From Nostoc sphaeroides (GTDB taxonomy: Bacteria > Cyanobacteriota > Cyanobacteriia > Cyanobacteriales > Nostocaceae): a stretch of 64,000 bases of DNA. The notes beneath the pieces are model-generated. The model saw only the letters and a program-made list of their open reading frames with translations, was not told where the DNA came from and did no database searches. Position 1 is the stretch's first letter, and each line of letters begins with the position of its first letter. Positions 35,441 to 45,029 of this stretch are shown in pieces. A program made the position numbers and the translations under genes. The stretch spans positions 1,669,501-1,733,500 of the forward strand of contig NZ_CP031941.1 of NCBI RefSeq assembly GCF_003443655.1, given 5' to 3'.

Positions 35441-36673
35441 GTGGCTGATGATGAACGCATAGTCAATACACAACAGATACATCCAAAAGACTTCTCGTGG
35501 AAACTATGGCCTGTTGTGCCACTCTACCCTTATGGCAGGCGGCAGACAATCCGCAAAGAAGTGGTCAAGGACACAATTTGGAATTTTGACCAGATTCAGG
35601 GCATTTTCTACGTTGTTGTGCCGATTCGCATGACTGTGGTTAAGCTCGAAACTGGGGGTCTTCTTGTCTACGCACCTGTTGCACCAACCCCAGAGTGTAT
35701 CAGGCTTGTGAATGAGTTGGTGGCTAAACACGGTAACGTTAAGTACATTATCCTGCCAACTATCTCCGGCATAGAACATAAAGTATTCGTCGGCCCCTTC
35801 GCCAGATATTTTCCGACTGCACAGGTGTTTGTGGCTCCCCATCAGTGGAGTTTCCCGCTAAATCTTCCCCTTAGCTGGCTTGGTTTACCACCGAAACGAA
35901 CTCAAGTACTTCCAGAAGATAGTAGCAAAACACCCTTTGCTGACGAGTTTGATTATGCGATGCTGGGGCCCATCGAGCTTGGCCCTGGTCGGTTTGCAGA
36001 AGTTGCTTTTTTTCATAAGCGATCGCATACTCTTTTAGTAACAGATTGTGTACTTTCTATCCCAGAAGATCCACCTGCGATCGCACTTTTAGATCCATAT
36101 CCCTTACTATTCCATGCCAAGGATCATGCTACTGATATTGTTGCAGACATTCAAGTAAATCGCCGTAAGGGATGGGGGCGCATCTCGTTGTTTGCTTTAT
36201 ACTTTCAACCAAGCGCCCTAAATATCCGCCAATGGAGTCAGGTGTTGCAAGATGCCTTGAAAGCTCCAGAACGCTCAAGGAAAGCGTATTTTGGATTGTA
36301 CCCTTTTAAATGGGAAGAAAACTGGCAGCGATCGTTTGATGCTTTGCGAGGGAATGGGCGTTTATTTGTCGCCCCAATTTTACAGACACTGATTCTCAAC
36401 CGCGCACCGAAGGAAACCATTGACTGGGCTGATAAAGTTGCAAGTTGGGACTTCGAGTGGATTATTCCTTGTCACTTTGATTCACCGATTAAAGCCGAGC
36501 CGTATCAGTTTCGCCAAGCTTTCTCTTTTTTGGAAAAGCAGCCTGCTGTCAGTGCGGGTTTGTTCAGCAGTAGCAGCTATCCCTTACCAGAGGAGGATTT
36601 TAAGCTACTTAAAGAAATCGATGCAGGTTTAAATAAGTTTGGCATTGTGCCAGCAGCAAAGGAGAAAGTGTAG
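35441..36673 (+). CDS. DUF4336 domain protein (metallo-beta-lactamase-like fold family)
   Basis: It contains the DUF4336 stretch WPVVPLYPYGRRQTIRKEVV, then IWNFDQIQGIFYVVVPIRMTVVKL, and later VKYIILPTISGIEHKVFVGPFARYFP and FFHKRSHTLLVTDCVL. The frame opens with TTG at 35387, but GGAGG ten bases before GTG 35441 makes that GTG the better start (410 aa); neither is certain. A cyanobacterial and plastid family with no settled function. It stands alone on the plus strand. Confidence 0.8.
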   Translation: MADDERIVNTQQIHPKDFSWKLWPVVPLYPYGRRQTIRKEVVKDTIWNFDQIQGIFYVVVPIRMTVVKLETGGLLVYAPVAPTPECIRLVNELVAKHGNVKYIILPTISGIEHKVFVGPFARYFPTAQVFVAPHQWSFPLNLPLSWLGLPPKRTQVLPEDSSKTPFADEFDYAMLGPIELGPGRFAEVAFFHKRSHTLLVTDCVLSIPEDPPAIALLDPYPLLFHAKDHATDIVADIQVNRRKGWGRISLFALYFQPSALNIRQWSQVLQDALKAPERSRKAYFGLYPFKWEENWQRSFDALRGNGRLFVAPILQTLILNRAPKETIDWADKVASWDFEWIIPCHFDSPIKAEPYQFRQAFSFLEKQPAVSAGLFSSSSYPLPEEDFKLLKEIDAGLNKFGIVPAAKEKV

Positions 36674-36733
36674 GGCGTGAGTTTGATGACTGGAGTTTCT
36701 AATTTTTACTGCTACTAGATGCAATATCAGCTT

Positions 36734-36836
36734 ATACCAATTCAATTAATGATTGCAACACATACTAGGGTAAAGACGCGATTCATCGCGTCTCTACAAA
36801 TGGTCTATTTGTCGCATTCTTTTTTCAAATTGGTAT
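36734..36836. repeat. MITE-like palindromic element
   Basis: Ends ATACCAATTCAA and TTCAAATTGGTAT are imperfect inverted copies. The centre is the hairpin AGACGCGATTCATCGCGTCT. A second, separate inverted pair (ATATCAAATCCG at about 36858 and CGGATTTGATAT at about 36952) follows, so the gene-free stretch 36674-37061 is mostly repeats. Confidence 0.65.
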
Positions 36837-37061
36837 TACCTGCTTTGTATACCAATTATATCAAATCCGCTTGATTGCACACTGTTACCGCAGAACCTAA
36901 CCCATAAATTACAAGGGTTGTGGCATATTTTAACTATGTGCATTTACCCGGATTTGATATTAGATAGCTAGGATCGGCAGCGATTTTTGTAACACAATCG
37001 GGTCTAGTATACTTTTTCGGCTCAAACCCAGTTATAGTAACAGTGATGACTATATGAAGTG

Positions 37062-37298
37062 TCAACTTTTCATCAAAGGAACGGTAGAGCCAGCAAAGTT
37101 AATTTCTTTAGCAGCGTTAAGTCCAGATTCTAATGCTCCTTGAAGCCAGCCTCTGGTCTTAGAAGTATGCTCTCCAGCGAAATAAATATTTCCTTCTGAC
37201 TTCCCTAATTCTGAAAATAGTTTCTTCTCCTGTTCATCTGTTGGATAGGCCCAGCCTAGGCTGTTGACTTTGTGCCTTTTTAGGCGTTTTTCGCTCAT
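37062..37298 (-). pseudogene. C-terminal fragment of the interrupted flavin amine oxidase
   Basis: Reads WAYPTDEQEKKLF, then GNIYFAGEHTSKTRGWLQGA, then LESGLNAAKEI: the FAD-binding C-terminal motif of monoamine/L-amino-acid oxidases, cut off from the rest of the gene by the IS at 37258-38941. The ATG at 37298 is provided by the IS and overlaps the transposase stop, giving a 78-aa ORF that cannot form an enzyme alone. Confidence 0.88.
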
Positions 37299-38941
37299 GC
37301 AGTTTTTGTGTCGTCAACGAACTCCGAGAATAGGGTTTTTCTTTTCGAGAGCATAGATTGACCAAAAACTTCAGCCAACCATGCTTCAACATCAGCAAAA
37401 CTAATTGCTTCCAGCGCATTTTTAACAATTGTATTTGTTAAATTCATGGTAGATAAACAAATTGTTAGCAACATCTGACCCATCTCCTTAAATGGACAAC
37501 GTGCAGAAAATTGCTTATATTTTCCAAACAGCGATTCAATCACATCAGAAGTTGCTAAAAAAGTTTTTTCGTCCTTGATGTGAGAACTTTGAATGACCAC
37601 GTAATCACAAATATGTTGCTGAAAATTTAATAGCTCACTATCGACTTCAAACTGGTTTTTCTCAAAATTAGTGAGAGACTGCTGATTAATTCCTAATTTT
37701 TTTAATTGAGTTTCAAGAGTCCTAGTAAGCACAGTCATTTGATGCCAACGAACTAGTTCTGATTGATAATCAACTAACCATCCTAATTTATCTATTAATT
37801 TCTTCTTAATCACGCTTGGGTCGATATCTTTAACCAATTCAACCAAAGTATCTAATTGTGAACTCAACAACTTTAGACCCCATTCAGTGAGCCTTTCAAT
37901 ATTAAAATAGCGACACTGGGAACGTTGTGTGGGTGGAGATAAAAAAGATAATTCAGTTTGTTGTAACTGTTGCCTGCATCTGTTACATTTTTGGATAAAT
38001 AACTGATATTTATCATCAGAATCTAACTCATATTTTAAAAGTAAAGCCATTGCATGAGTTACATCATGAGTATAAATTAAGTCTTCATTCTCCTGTTTAT
38101 AAAGCTTTATTCCCCGAGACAGGTCACTACCGTGATCAGCCACTATTTGTATTGGTTTACCAACCCGTAAGCTAATTTCATCCAGTTTCTGCTTGATAAT
38201 TTCTCCTGTTGTCGATGACATTATTTCTAACCCTAAAAGCTCTACGTCTCCGTGAGAAACTCCTCGTCCATAAGGAATAATTTCTTCAACCAGATGTTGT
38301 TGTGAAACACCTAAAACTACAAGAGCTTTTTGTTTTCCTAATTCCAATGTAAAATCGACAATAAATATCCAATCGCTTCGATATTCTTTTTCACGATTAA
38401 GTTCGGATAATCCAATCCGACCTAGCCATTTCCTTATACAAGTAAAACTGGGAGTTTTCTCTTCTAAGTTATTAAATAACTCTAGAGTTTTTTCTATTCC
38501 TCTAAAAATGATGCCACATTTAATTAAAAGTTGTATACTTATCATTACTATATCAACTGTATAGTGATGATTTTTAGCATTCAAATCTTCGATTTTGCTA
38601 CTTGTTTCTAAATTAGACTTTATTAAGTCTATATTCATCTTTTTTTCCTCTGCGAACACCTCCCTACTCTCTTTAGTTACTCCTTGTTCAGCAGCGATCG
38701 CACGGCTTTTCCAATACTCTCGTGACGCTGATAAATCTCTTACTTTTATTTCTAAAGCTCTGAGTTTTTTCTGTTTTTCTAAAGCTCTTTGTTTCCAATT
38801 ATCTCGACCTACACGAAATAAACGGGCTAATCTGCTGGTTGGACTTTTGAATTCCATTAGCTTTTAACTCCTCTAGAAAAGGCGACATAGTTATTGTATG
38901 AGAAATATCGCTCAAAAACCCACAAAGTCAACAGCCTAGCC
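37258..38941 (-). mobile_element. Insertion sequence splitting the amine oxidase gene
   Basis: The ends carry inverted repeats: AGGCTGTTGACTTTGTG at 37258-37274 and CACAAAGTCAACAGCCT at 38921-38937. TAGGCCCAGCCT occurs on both sides (37246-37257 and 38942-38953), matching a target duplication of up to 12 bp, though the similarity of target and ends makes the exact boundary ambiguous by a few bases. It encodes one transposase. Length about 1.68 kb. Confidence 0.85.
37295..38857 (-). CDS. DDE-type transposase of the insertion sequence
   Basis: A 520-aa protein. The N-terminal ~100 residues are basic and coiled (RDNWKQRALEKQKKLRALE) and probably bind DNA. Candidate catalytic acids are in WIFIVDFTLE, IQIVADHGSD and ATSDVIESLFGKYKQ, consistent with a DDE/RNase H fold with an all-helical insertion between the second and third acids. 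I do not recognise the IS family with confidence. The gene looks intact: GAGGAG lies about 9 bases before the ATG. Its stop overlaps an ATG that opens the downstream amine oxidase fragment. Confidence 0.8.
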   Translation of the reverse strand: MEFKSPTSRLARLFRVGRDNWKQRALEKQKKLRALEIKVRDLSASREYWKSRAIAAEQGVTKESREVFAEEKKMNIDLIKSNLETSSKIEDLNAKNHHYTVDIVMISIQLLIKCGIIFRGIEKTLELFNNLEEKTPSFTCIRKWLGRIGLSELNREKEYRSDWIFIVDFTLELGKQKALVVLGVSQQHLVEEIIPYGRGVSHGDVELLGLEIMSSTTGEIIKQKLDEISLRVGKPIQIVADHGSDLSRGIKLYKQENEDLIYTHDVTHAMALLLKYELDSDDKYQLFIQKCNRCRQQLQQTELSFLSPPTQRSQCRYFNIERLTEWGLKLLSSQLDTLVELVKDIDPSVIKKKLIDKLGWLVDYQSELVRWHQMTVLTRTLETQLKKLGINQQSLTNFEKNQFEVDSELLNFQQHICDYVVIQSSHIKDEKTFLATSDVIESLFGKYKQFSARCPFKEMGQMLLTICLSTMNLTNTIVKNALEAISFADVEAWLAEVFGQSMLSKRKTLFSEFVDDTKTA

Positions 38942-39981
38942 TAGGCCCAGCCTCCTTTTGACCAGATATCTTTTGTCCATGAATGAAAGTGCGATCGCAC
39001 AGAGTAATTACTTACCCCAGGCAAAATCTTCTCCCAATGCTGGAGTAATTTTTTCTGTTGAGCTTCGCCCTCAAAAGCATCCATCTCAAGAGCTTTTTCT
39101 CCTTTGAGATAGGCATGAAGAATACCTGTCTTTTCAGGTTTATCCCAAGTAGTATGCCACAGTTCTTCATCCTCGAAAAATCCCCACCCATTTAAGTTAT
39201 CTTTTTCCCAGAAGCGATTAGGAAATTTAACAAAGCCACGGGTTGCTGCTCGATAGTTATATCCTCCTACCGCAGCCTGTTTTTTTGCCGGAGATAGCTC
39301 AGGTGAAAAAGTAATTTGATTTAAAACAGTTAACGGGACAGTACACAACACACAATCAGCAAGATATCGTTGCCCTGACAAGCACGACACTTCAACACCA
39401 TTAGATGTTTCTACGATCCGAGCAACAGGCTCATCAAGTTTAATTTTTTTAGTCAATGCTTGGGCAAATGCTTGGGGAAGTAGATCAAATCCATCCCTCA
39501 GTTTTTGAATCTCTTGGGCACGCATTTGTGGTTGATTTTGAAATAGTTCTTTCGCTGCGACTAATAGAGGTTTTCCGTCTTTCATCGTCAGATATTTCCC
39601 ATCTGTCGGCGCAAACTGTGAAAGTCTTAAACCAAAATGTTTGATGTAACCAAGGGTTAAATGATGATTGGGTGGAATTCTAGCGGCTCCAAGTTCTACT
39701 AAATCCTCTCCTTGGAAGGCTCCTCGCAGAGTTAAAATTCTACCACCGACACGTTTCCTTGCTTCTAAAACGGTGACATCATGACCAACTGCTGTTAATT
39801 CATACGCTGCTACTAAACCGGAAATCCCTGCACCGACAATAAGCACCTTTTGACGCGGTAATCCCTTGGGCAAAGCGCCTGGGGAAGGTGGTTTTTGAGC
39901 TTGTACTCGATCGTAGGTGATAGTTGCGGCGATCGCTAGAGTACTCCGCAATAAAAACTGACGGCGATTTAGGTTGAACAT
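38941..39981 (-). pseudogene. N-terminal part of an interrupted flavin amine oxidase
   Basis: 346 aa. A twin-arginine-type start (MFNLNRRQFLLRSTLAIAA) is followed by the dinucleotide-binding VLIVGAGISGLVAAYEL, VLEARKRVGGRI and LVELGAARIP. The frame runs to WSKGGWA and then stops one codon into the IS end. The missing C-terminus lies at 37062-37245, so the intact gene would have encoded about 405 residues. It belongs to the L-amino-acid/monoamine oxidase family, producing H2O2 and ammonia outside the cytoplasm. Confidence 0.9.
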
Positions 39982-40169
39982 AGATGCGGAACTAGTGATT
40001 GGGGAAGGATAGCAATTTAGGGTATTCTTAATTTCTCGGCTAAATAAAGCTACAAATGTACAGAATAGGATTCCAAACTGAATATAGCAGTGTCAGTAGA
40101 TTTACCGAAAAATTGGGTTTAAAGCCCCGTGCTTCTAGCACGGCTTTTAATTCATTAGTGTACTAAGAT

Positions 40170-40271
40170 ATAGGACTCCGATTTGATTTCTGAAAATATA
40201 CTGAGACTGAAAAGCCCGTTTTATCAGGGTTTTATCTGAAATCTTGTTCAGAAATCAGATATGAGTCCTAT
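40170..40271. repeat. Palindromic element
   Basis: ATAGGACTCCGATTTGATTT at the left end is an imperfect inverted copy of the right end, AAATCAGATATGAGTCCTAT (about 25-base arms, about 3 mismatches). It is one of the few structures in the gene-free stretch 39982-40536, the rest of which shows nothing coding. Confidence 0.7.
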
Positions 40272-41294
40272 AGCTGGTATACTAATTGTAGTGGAAAGGT
40301 AATCAACCACTTAAAAAACCTAGCCGTCGAAAGACAAAGCACTGAACCTTGATAATTGAATCTATGCGGTTCTACTGCATTATTCTAGTTTCCTCCTAGC
40401 AGTAGGTAAAAGATTTATAGGAGCTAGACTTGTGTTGAGCGAAGTCGAAACACGACTCAGAATTTTGAGACTATTTGTTTCAAACTAAACAGGACTTGCA
40501 TTAATGCAACTAGGGTAGGGCATACCCGAAGTAACGGTGCGATTCGTTCAGTCGAAACCTGAATAAGGAGGATGACTGGCTTTGATTGAGTAACCTCGTT
40601 GGGTAGAGTTCGCACTTTTATCCTCAATCAATGACAACTCACTATCCATGTAGGTGTGGAAATCTAGCCGAGCCAATAGCCAAGAAAGCTAGAAGATAAA
40701 GGGAAAGATTTAAAGTTACTCAACTTAAATTATAACCCAGTCAAAAATACACCAAGTCCTACTGTCCTGGTGCGGGATTAAAAGCACACAAACTACCAGA
40801 ATTCTGGTAGCCCCTACATCCTAGACTGATTATCAAAGGTGTAAAGCGGGGGTGAAAGCAGGAATAGGTGGCAATTGCTGAAAGCACCTACTGCAAGCAA
40901 GAGTTCAATGGGTAGAAAAAAAAGCGAAGTGTCGCCTGAACCACCGTCATTGGGTGAACAAGGAAAATAAGCTAATTTCATTCCTTGTGTTGGAAATATC
41001 CGGCAAAGGTAGAGACTATCAGGATTCGTTAGCCGTGATAGCGCACCACTCTTAACCTCGGTGGAGAGACACGCCCTAAAAGCTCAACTATGGATACTGG
41101 GAACGAAACAACCCTTCATGTTCTCCTGAAATTGGTAACAGGTAGGCATCAGCCATAAGACACGAAGGCGCAGGATGACTCAAGAAGCAAATGCCTAACC
41201 CGAATCAACGGGTAATGCCTGAAAAGGGATGGCGTAACTGCCAGGATAAGCAGACATGAGCCGCAGTGTGGGAAAGCTAGAGGTAACAGTAGCT

Positions 41295-43178
41295 ATGAAT
41301 AAGCCTAATTCGGATTCAGAAATGAATATCGAGGGATGGAAAACAATCAATTGGCAACAAGCTGAAAGATATGTTTTTAAGTTGCAAAAACGCATCTATG
41401 CTGCTTCCCGCCGTGGTGATGTCAAGCAATGCCGTAAACTCCAGCATACGCTGATGAGGTCTTGGTCTAACAGAGTGTTAGCGGTACGTAGGGTAACAGT
41501 TGAAAACCAAGGTAAAAAGACGGCAGGTGTGGACGGTGTGAAATCATTGCCCCCAAAAGCACGTTTTGAACTGGCAGGGCAATTAAAGCTAACTGGCAAA
41601 TCCAAACCCACCCGTAGAGTATGGATTCCAAAACCAGGAAGAGATGAAAAACGCCCATTAGGAATACCCGTAATTTACGACCGCGCACTACAAGCTGTAG
41701 CAAAAGCTGCACTTGAACCAGAATGGGAGGCGGTATTTGAACCAAACTCCTATGGTTTTAGACCTGGAAGGTCATGCCACGATGCGATAAAACAGATTAA
41801 ACTCTGTATTCAAAACAAGGCAAAATTCGTGTTAGACGCGGATATAGCCAAATGCTTTGACCGCATCAACCATGAAGCACTTCTCCAAAAGTTGAACATC
41901 AAGGGTAAAGTCAGGCAACAAATTAAAGCTTGGCTGAAATCCGGGGTAATAGACAAAGGAGCCTTTACTGCCACATCTGAGGGTACGCCGCAAGGTGGGG
42001 TCATCTCTCCACTTTTGGCAAATATAGCCCTCCACGGTATGGAAGAACGAATTAAACAGTATGCAGAAACCCTGCCCACCAGAAAAGGTCATGGTAAACG
42101 GGATAATCTAGCCAGCCTGAACTTAATCCGCTATGCCGATGATTTTGTGGTTCTCCACGAAAACATAACCGTTGTCCAAAGATGCCGAGAAATAATCTCG
42201 GAATGGTTAAAAGACATAGGCTTGCAGTTAAAACCTGAAAAAACCCGGCTAACTCACACACTCCTGCCGGATTTTAGTGAGGATGGTAAAGCCGGATTTG
42301 ACTTTCTCGGTCATCACATCCAGCAATACCCAGCAGGGAAGTACCGCAGTAACAGAAATGGACACGGGAAAATATTAGGTTTTAACACACTCATCACCCC
42401 CACCAAGAAGGCGAGTAAGGCTCATAGTGAGGAAGTCGGAAGAATCATCAAAAAACATAGGTCTTCGCCCCAAGTGGCAGTCATAACAGACCTCAACCCT
42501 GTCATAAGGGGATGGACTTCCTACTATTCAAAATCCGACGCAAAAAACGTCGGAGAACTAGCGAAACAAGACTACCTCACATACCTGAAACTTCGACGAT
42601 GGGCAAAACGCCGATGTGGAAACATAAATGATGGACACATCAAATATTGGACTTCCATTGGCGGTAACAACTGGGTATTCGCAACCAGGGAAGGGACAGC
42701 GAACCCCCTCCGGTTACTTAATCATAATGAGTTTGCTTGCAGTAGCACTGACTATGTAAAAGTTAAAAGCGATAAAAGCCCTTACGATGGCGACACAGTT
42801 TATTGGAGTAAAAGACTAGGGATACACCCCCAAATGCCTAATCGTAAGGCTAAGTTGTTAAAACTTCAAAAGGGTAAATGTCCTTGGTGCGGGTTAAGCT
42901 TCCAAGAATGGGATGTTTTAGAAGTAGACCACAAAATCCCCAGAGCATTAAGAGGCAAGGATGAGTATAAAAATCTGCAATTATTACATCGGCATTGTCA
43001 CGACGAAAAGACCGCACTTGACCTAATAGAAATACGAAAGAAAGACCACTCCAAATTCCGAGAGAAACTTTCTCAATTTTGGAATAAAACTAACTGGGAG
43101 TGGATACATGATATTCCTAATTTCATAGGTCATGCTGTCAGGAAGTCCGATATGACAAATGGACAACATACTGAGTAG
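41295..43178 (+). CDS. ltrA: Group II intron reverse transcriptase/maturase with HNH endonuclease
   Basis: About 627 aa from ATG 41295 (ATG 41256 would add 13 residues still in intron structure). RT blocks: RRVWIPKPGRDEKRPLGIP, YGFRPGRSCHDAI, VLDADIAKCFDRI, GTPQGGVISPLLANI and the catalytic YADDFVVL. Next are the maturase domain (RGWTSYYSKSDAKNVGELAK) and an HNH nuclease with zinc cysteines (CPWCGLSFQE...VDHKIPRALRGKDEYKNLQLLHRHCH). It appears intact and supports retrohoming. The TAG stop at 43176-43178 overlaps the first bases of domain V. Confidence 0.93.
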   Translation: MNKPNSDSEMNIEGWKTINWQQAERYVFKLQKRIYAASRRGDVKQCRKLQHTLMRSWSNRVLAVRRVTVENQGKKTAGVDGVKSLPPKARFELAGQLKLTGKSKPTRRVWIPKPGRDEKRPLGIPVIYDRALQAVAKAALEPEWEAVFEPNSYGFRPGRSCHDAIKQIKLCIQNKAKFVLDADIAKCFDRINHEALLQKLNIKGKVRQQIKAWLKSGVIDKGAFTATSEGTPQGGVISPLLANIALHGMEERIKQYAETLPTRKGHGKRDNLASLNLIRYADDFVVLHENITVVQRCREIISEWLKDIGLQLKPEKTRLTHTLLPDFSEDGKAGFDFLGHHIQQYPAGKYRSNRNGHGKILGFNTLITPTKKASKAHSEEVGRIIKKHRSSPQVAVITDLNPVIRGWTSYYSKSDAKNVGELAKQDYLTYLKLRRWAKRRCGNINDGHIKYWTSIGGNNWVFATREGTANPLRLLNHNEFACSSTDYVKVKSDKSPYDGDTVYWSKRLGIHPQMPNRKAKLLKLQKGKCPWCGLSFQEWDVLEVDHKIPRALRGKDEYKNLQLLHRHCHDEKTALDLIEIRKKDHSKFREKLSQFWNKTNWEWIHDIPNFIGHAVRKSDMTNGQHTE

Positions 43179-43209
43179 CCGTGTGCGGTGAAAGTCGCAA
43201 GCACGGTTC
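43177..43209 (+). ncRNA. Group II intron domain V
   Basis: AGCCGTGTGCGGTGAAAGTC and following bases to GGTTC form the conserved domain V hairpin. It contains the catalytic AGC at its base, the GAAA tetraloop and the bulge next to CGCAAG. Essential for splicing. Confidence 0.85.
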
Positions 43210-43379
43210 CGAATGGGAGGGGTGATGCAGTAATGCACACCTCGACCCTACCCTTGAGGAGAGCCTCACCTCTGGCTCGGATGACGCAAGGACTCCAAGT
43301 TAAGTGATCTCATTGATTCAAGAATCCTCGTGCCAATAGGCGCGAGGAGTGTCAAGATAGTAGTTCGCTTAAGCAAGTC

Positions 43380-44699
43380 TTAACGTTTGATTTCCTTAAA
43401 CCGTTCTTTTGCCGCCTGAAACGCTTCTTGCATCACCAATTGAATTTTCTGGGGATCGGGTTTCTTACCTCCCATTAAATCACCAAAGTAAACGCAGGCT
43501 GCTTCGCCTAGTGCCCAGGTATAGGCAGCTGCCCAAGAGGCGGCGATCGCACTACCAAAACCTGGTATAAATTTAATTAACTCTCGTGCAATTGCCTGTG
43601 CTAAAAAACCACCTGCGATCGCACTCACAACGCCTCCCGCCTGAGATGGAGTAACTGTCTGTCCATATAATTTACCCAACAATCCCACCATTGATACTTG
43701 CAATGCAGTGAGTACGGGCATTGTCGCAAATGGCAGAGGTACAGCCGCAAGAGTGGCAGACATAATCGCAAATGGCAAAATATAACGGCGTGCAGCATCT
43801 CGGTAAAGATTACCAAGTTGCTTCCCAGCTTCTTCTTGATCTAATAGTTGATAAATCGCCTGCGCTTCTGCTTCTGGGAGTAGTTCTGCTAAGGAATCTC
43901 GCAGTGCTTCTAAGCCATAAAATACCGGATTATAGCCATCTTCTTCTAGGGTAAAGTCAATGAGTACAGAGCGATCGCTTATTCCTGCGAAGGCTTGTTG
44001 GATTGCCACAAATGCGCGGTTGACTTCTTGATAGTCTGGTGGATAGGCAGGATGATCGACGGTATCGGTAGGATAAACCTCGTGCAAGCAAGTAACTACC
44101 AGCAAACAGGGAATATTTGGATACTTCTGGCGCAACTGTTGAGCAATTTGTCTTAGCGTGTCAGTTGCAAAATCATTGATTTTGAGTGTGAGAAGCAGGA
44201 TTCTCGCGGAACGAGTTTCCTTTTTTAAATCGCCAACTAACTCCTGGACAATTGTTTGAGTATCTTGTTTAACATCACCCAACCCGACTGTATCAGTAAA
44301 AATCAGCAACGGCAGGTCATTGGAAGGATAGGCATAGCGCTGGGTGTGTTGCGTGTGAGGACGAAATCCCTGACCGACAATTTCGGCAGAAACTCCCGTC
44401 AATCCCCGGACAATTGAACTTTTTCCCGCTTGGGGTTTACCAATCAGCAGCGCTTCAGTAGTTGGCAGTTCGGCTCGGATTTTCTCTAAAATCTCGGCAA
44501 CCTGAGTTTCACTCACACTAAACCATTCAACAACCGTCTGTGCCACTTGTTCTACGGGTAGTAGTTGCGTTAGATGTGTTGTTGCTTTGTTCCAGACACC
44601 AGCAATGCGGTTTGTCCAGGAATCATCGACCGATTTGGTAGTTGCTCCATCAGTCGGTTCACTCAATTGCTGAGAATCATCTTGCTCAGTCATTTCCAT
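43380..44699 (-). CDS. Small GTPase with DUF697-type membrane region
   Basis: A 439-aa protein. The GTPase domain has G1 GKPQAGKSS (about 84-92), G3 DTVGLGD and a G4-like TCLHE rather than a clear NKxD. The C-terminal half (about 300-410) is Ala/Gly/Pro-rich and hydrophobic (FAIMSATLAAVPLPFATMPVLTALQ), like the YcjF/DUF697 membrane association region. Probably a membrane-associated GTPase of stress or envelope biology; function inferred only. A second DUF697-type GTPase lies at 57582-59135. Confidence 0.8.
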   Translation of the reverse strand: MEMTEQDDSQQLSEPTDGATTKSVDDSWTNRIAGVWNKATTHLTQLLPVEQVAQTVVEWFSVSETQVAEILEKIRAELPTTEALLIGKPQAGKSSIVRGLTGVSAEIVGQGFRPHTQHTQRYAYPSNDLPLLIFTDTVGLGDVKQDTQTIVQELVGDLKKETRSARILLLTLKINDFATDTLRQIAQQLRQKYPNIPCLLVVTCLHEVYPTDTVDHPAYPPDYQEVNRAFVAIQQAFAGISDRSVLIDFTLEEDGYNPVFYGLEALRDSLAELLPEAEAQAIYQLLDQEEAGKQLGNLYRDAARRYILPFAIMSATLAAVPLPFATMPVLTALQVSMVGLLGKLYGQTVTPSQAGGVVSAIAGGFLAQAIARELIKFIPGFGSAIAASWAAAYTWALGEAACVYFGDLMGGKKPDPQKIQLVMQEAFQAAKERFKEIKR

Positions 44700-44864
44700 C
44701 TAAACGTAGAAGACGCTTTTACTCATCTTATAGCGATTCTCAAAGGGATAACCAGTATCGTTAGTAGTGTATATACTTGGGCGATCGCATTTTGGAGGTA
44801 GCGGTGTCTCATCTCACACTCCTAAAGGAACCGTCGCCGTAAAGAAACGTAGCAAGGCAAATTC

Positions 44865-44966
44865 ATTGTATCGGCTAACAATGCGATTGTATCGGCTGAC
44901 AATGCGATTGTATCGACTGACAATGCGATTGTTTTGACTGACAATGCCATTGTATCGACTACGCTC
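44865..44966. repeat. 21-bp tandem repeat array
   Basis: Four units of ATTGTATCGGCTGACAATGC(G/C) plus a partial fifth. Adjacent units create ACAATGCGATTGT palindromes. Downstream, a ~34-base unit including CGACTACGCTCAGTACAAGT is present twice (about 44955 and 45000). The gene-free stretch 44700-45029 holds little else. Confidence 0.88.
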
Positions 44967-45029
44967 AGTACAAGTGACAAATGACAAATGACCAATACTT
45001 CGACTACGCTCAGTACAAGTGACAAATGA

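Larger units (their letters stand above)
40537..43251 (+). mobile_element. Group II intron, apparently full length
   Basis: It starts with the consensus GTGCG at 40537 and ends with CCCTAC at 43251, after a domain VI hairpin (GGGAGGGGTG...CACCTCGACCC) with an unpaired A. A ~720-nt 5' part provides domains I-III, the maturase ORF occupies domain IV, and domain V is recognisable at 43177-43209. Length about 2.7 kb. The boundaries are by consensus and could shift by a few bases. Flanking exon sequence has no identifiable gene. Confidence 0.82.

Noticed and set aside
44822..45025. 67-aa minus-strand ORF with repeated TIALS(V/A)D
   Set aside because: A by-product of the 21-bp array at 44865 and a duplicated downstream repeat.
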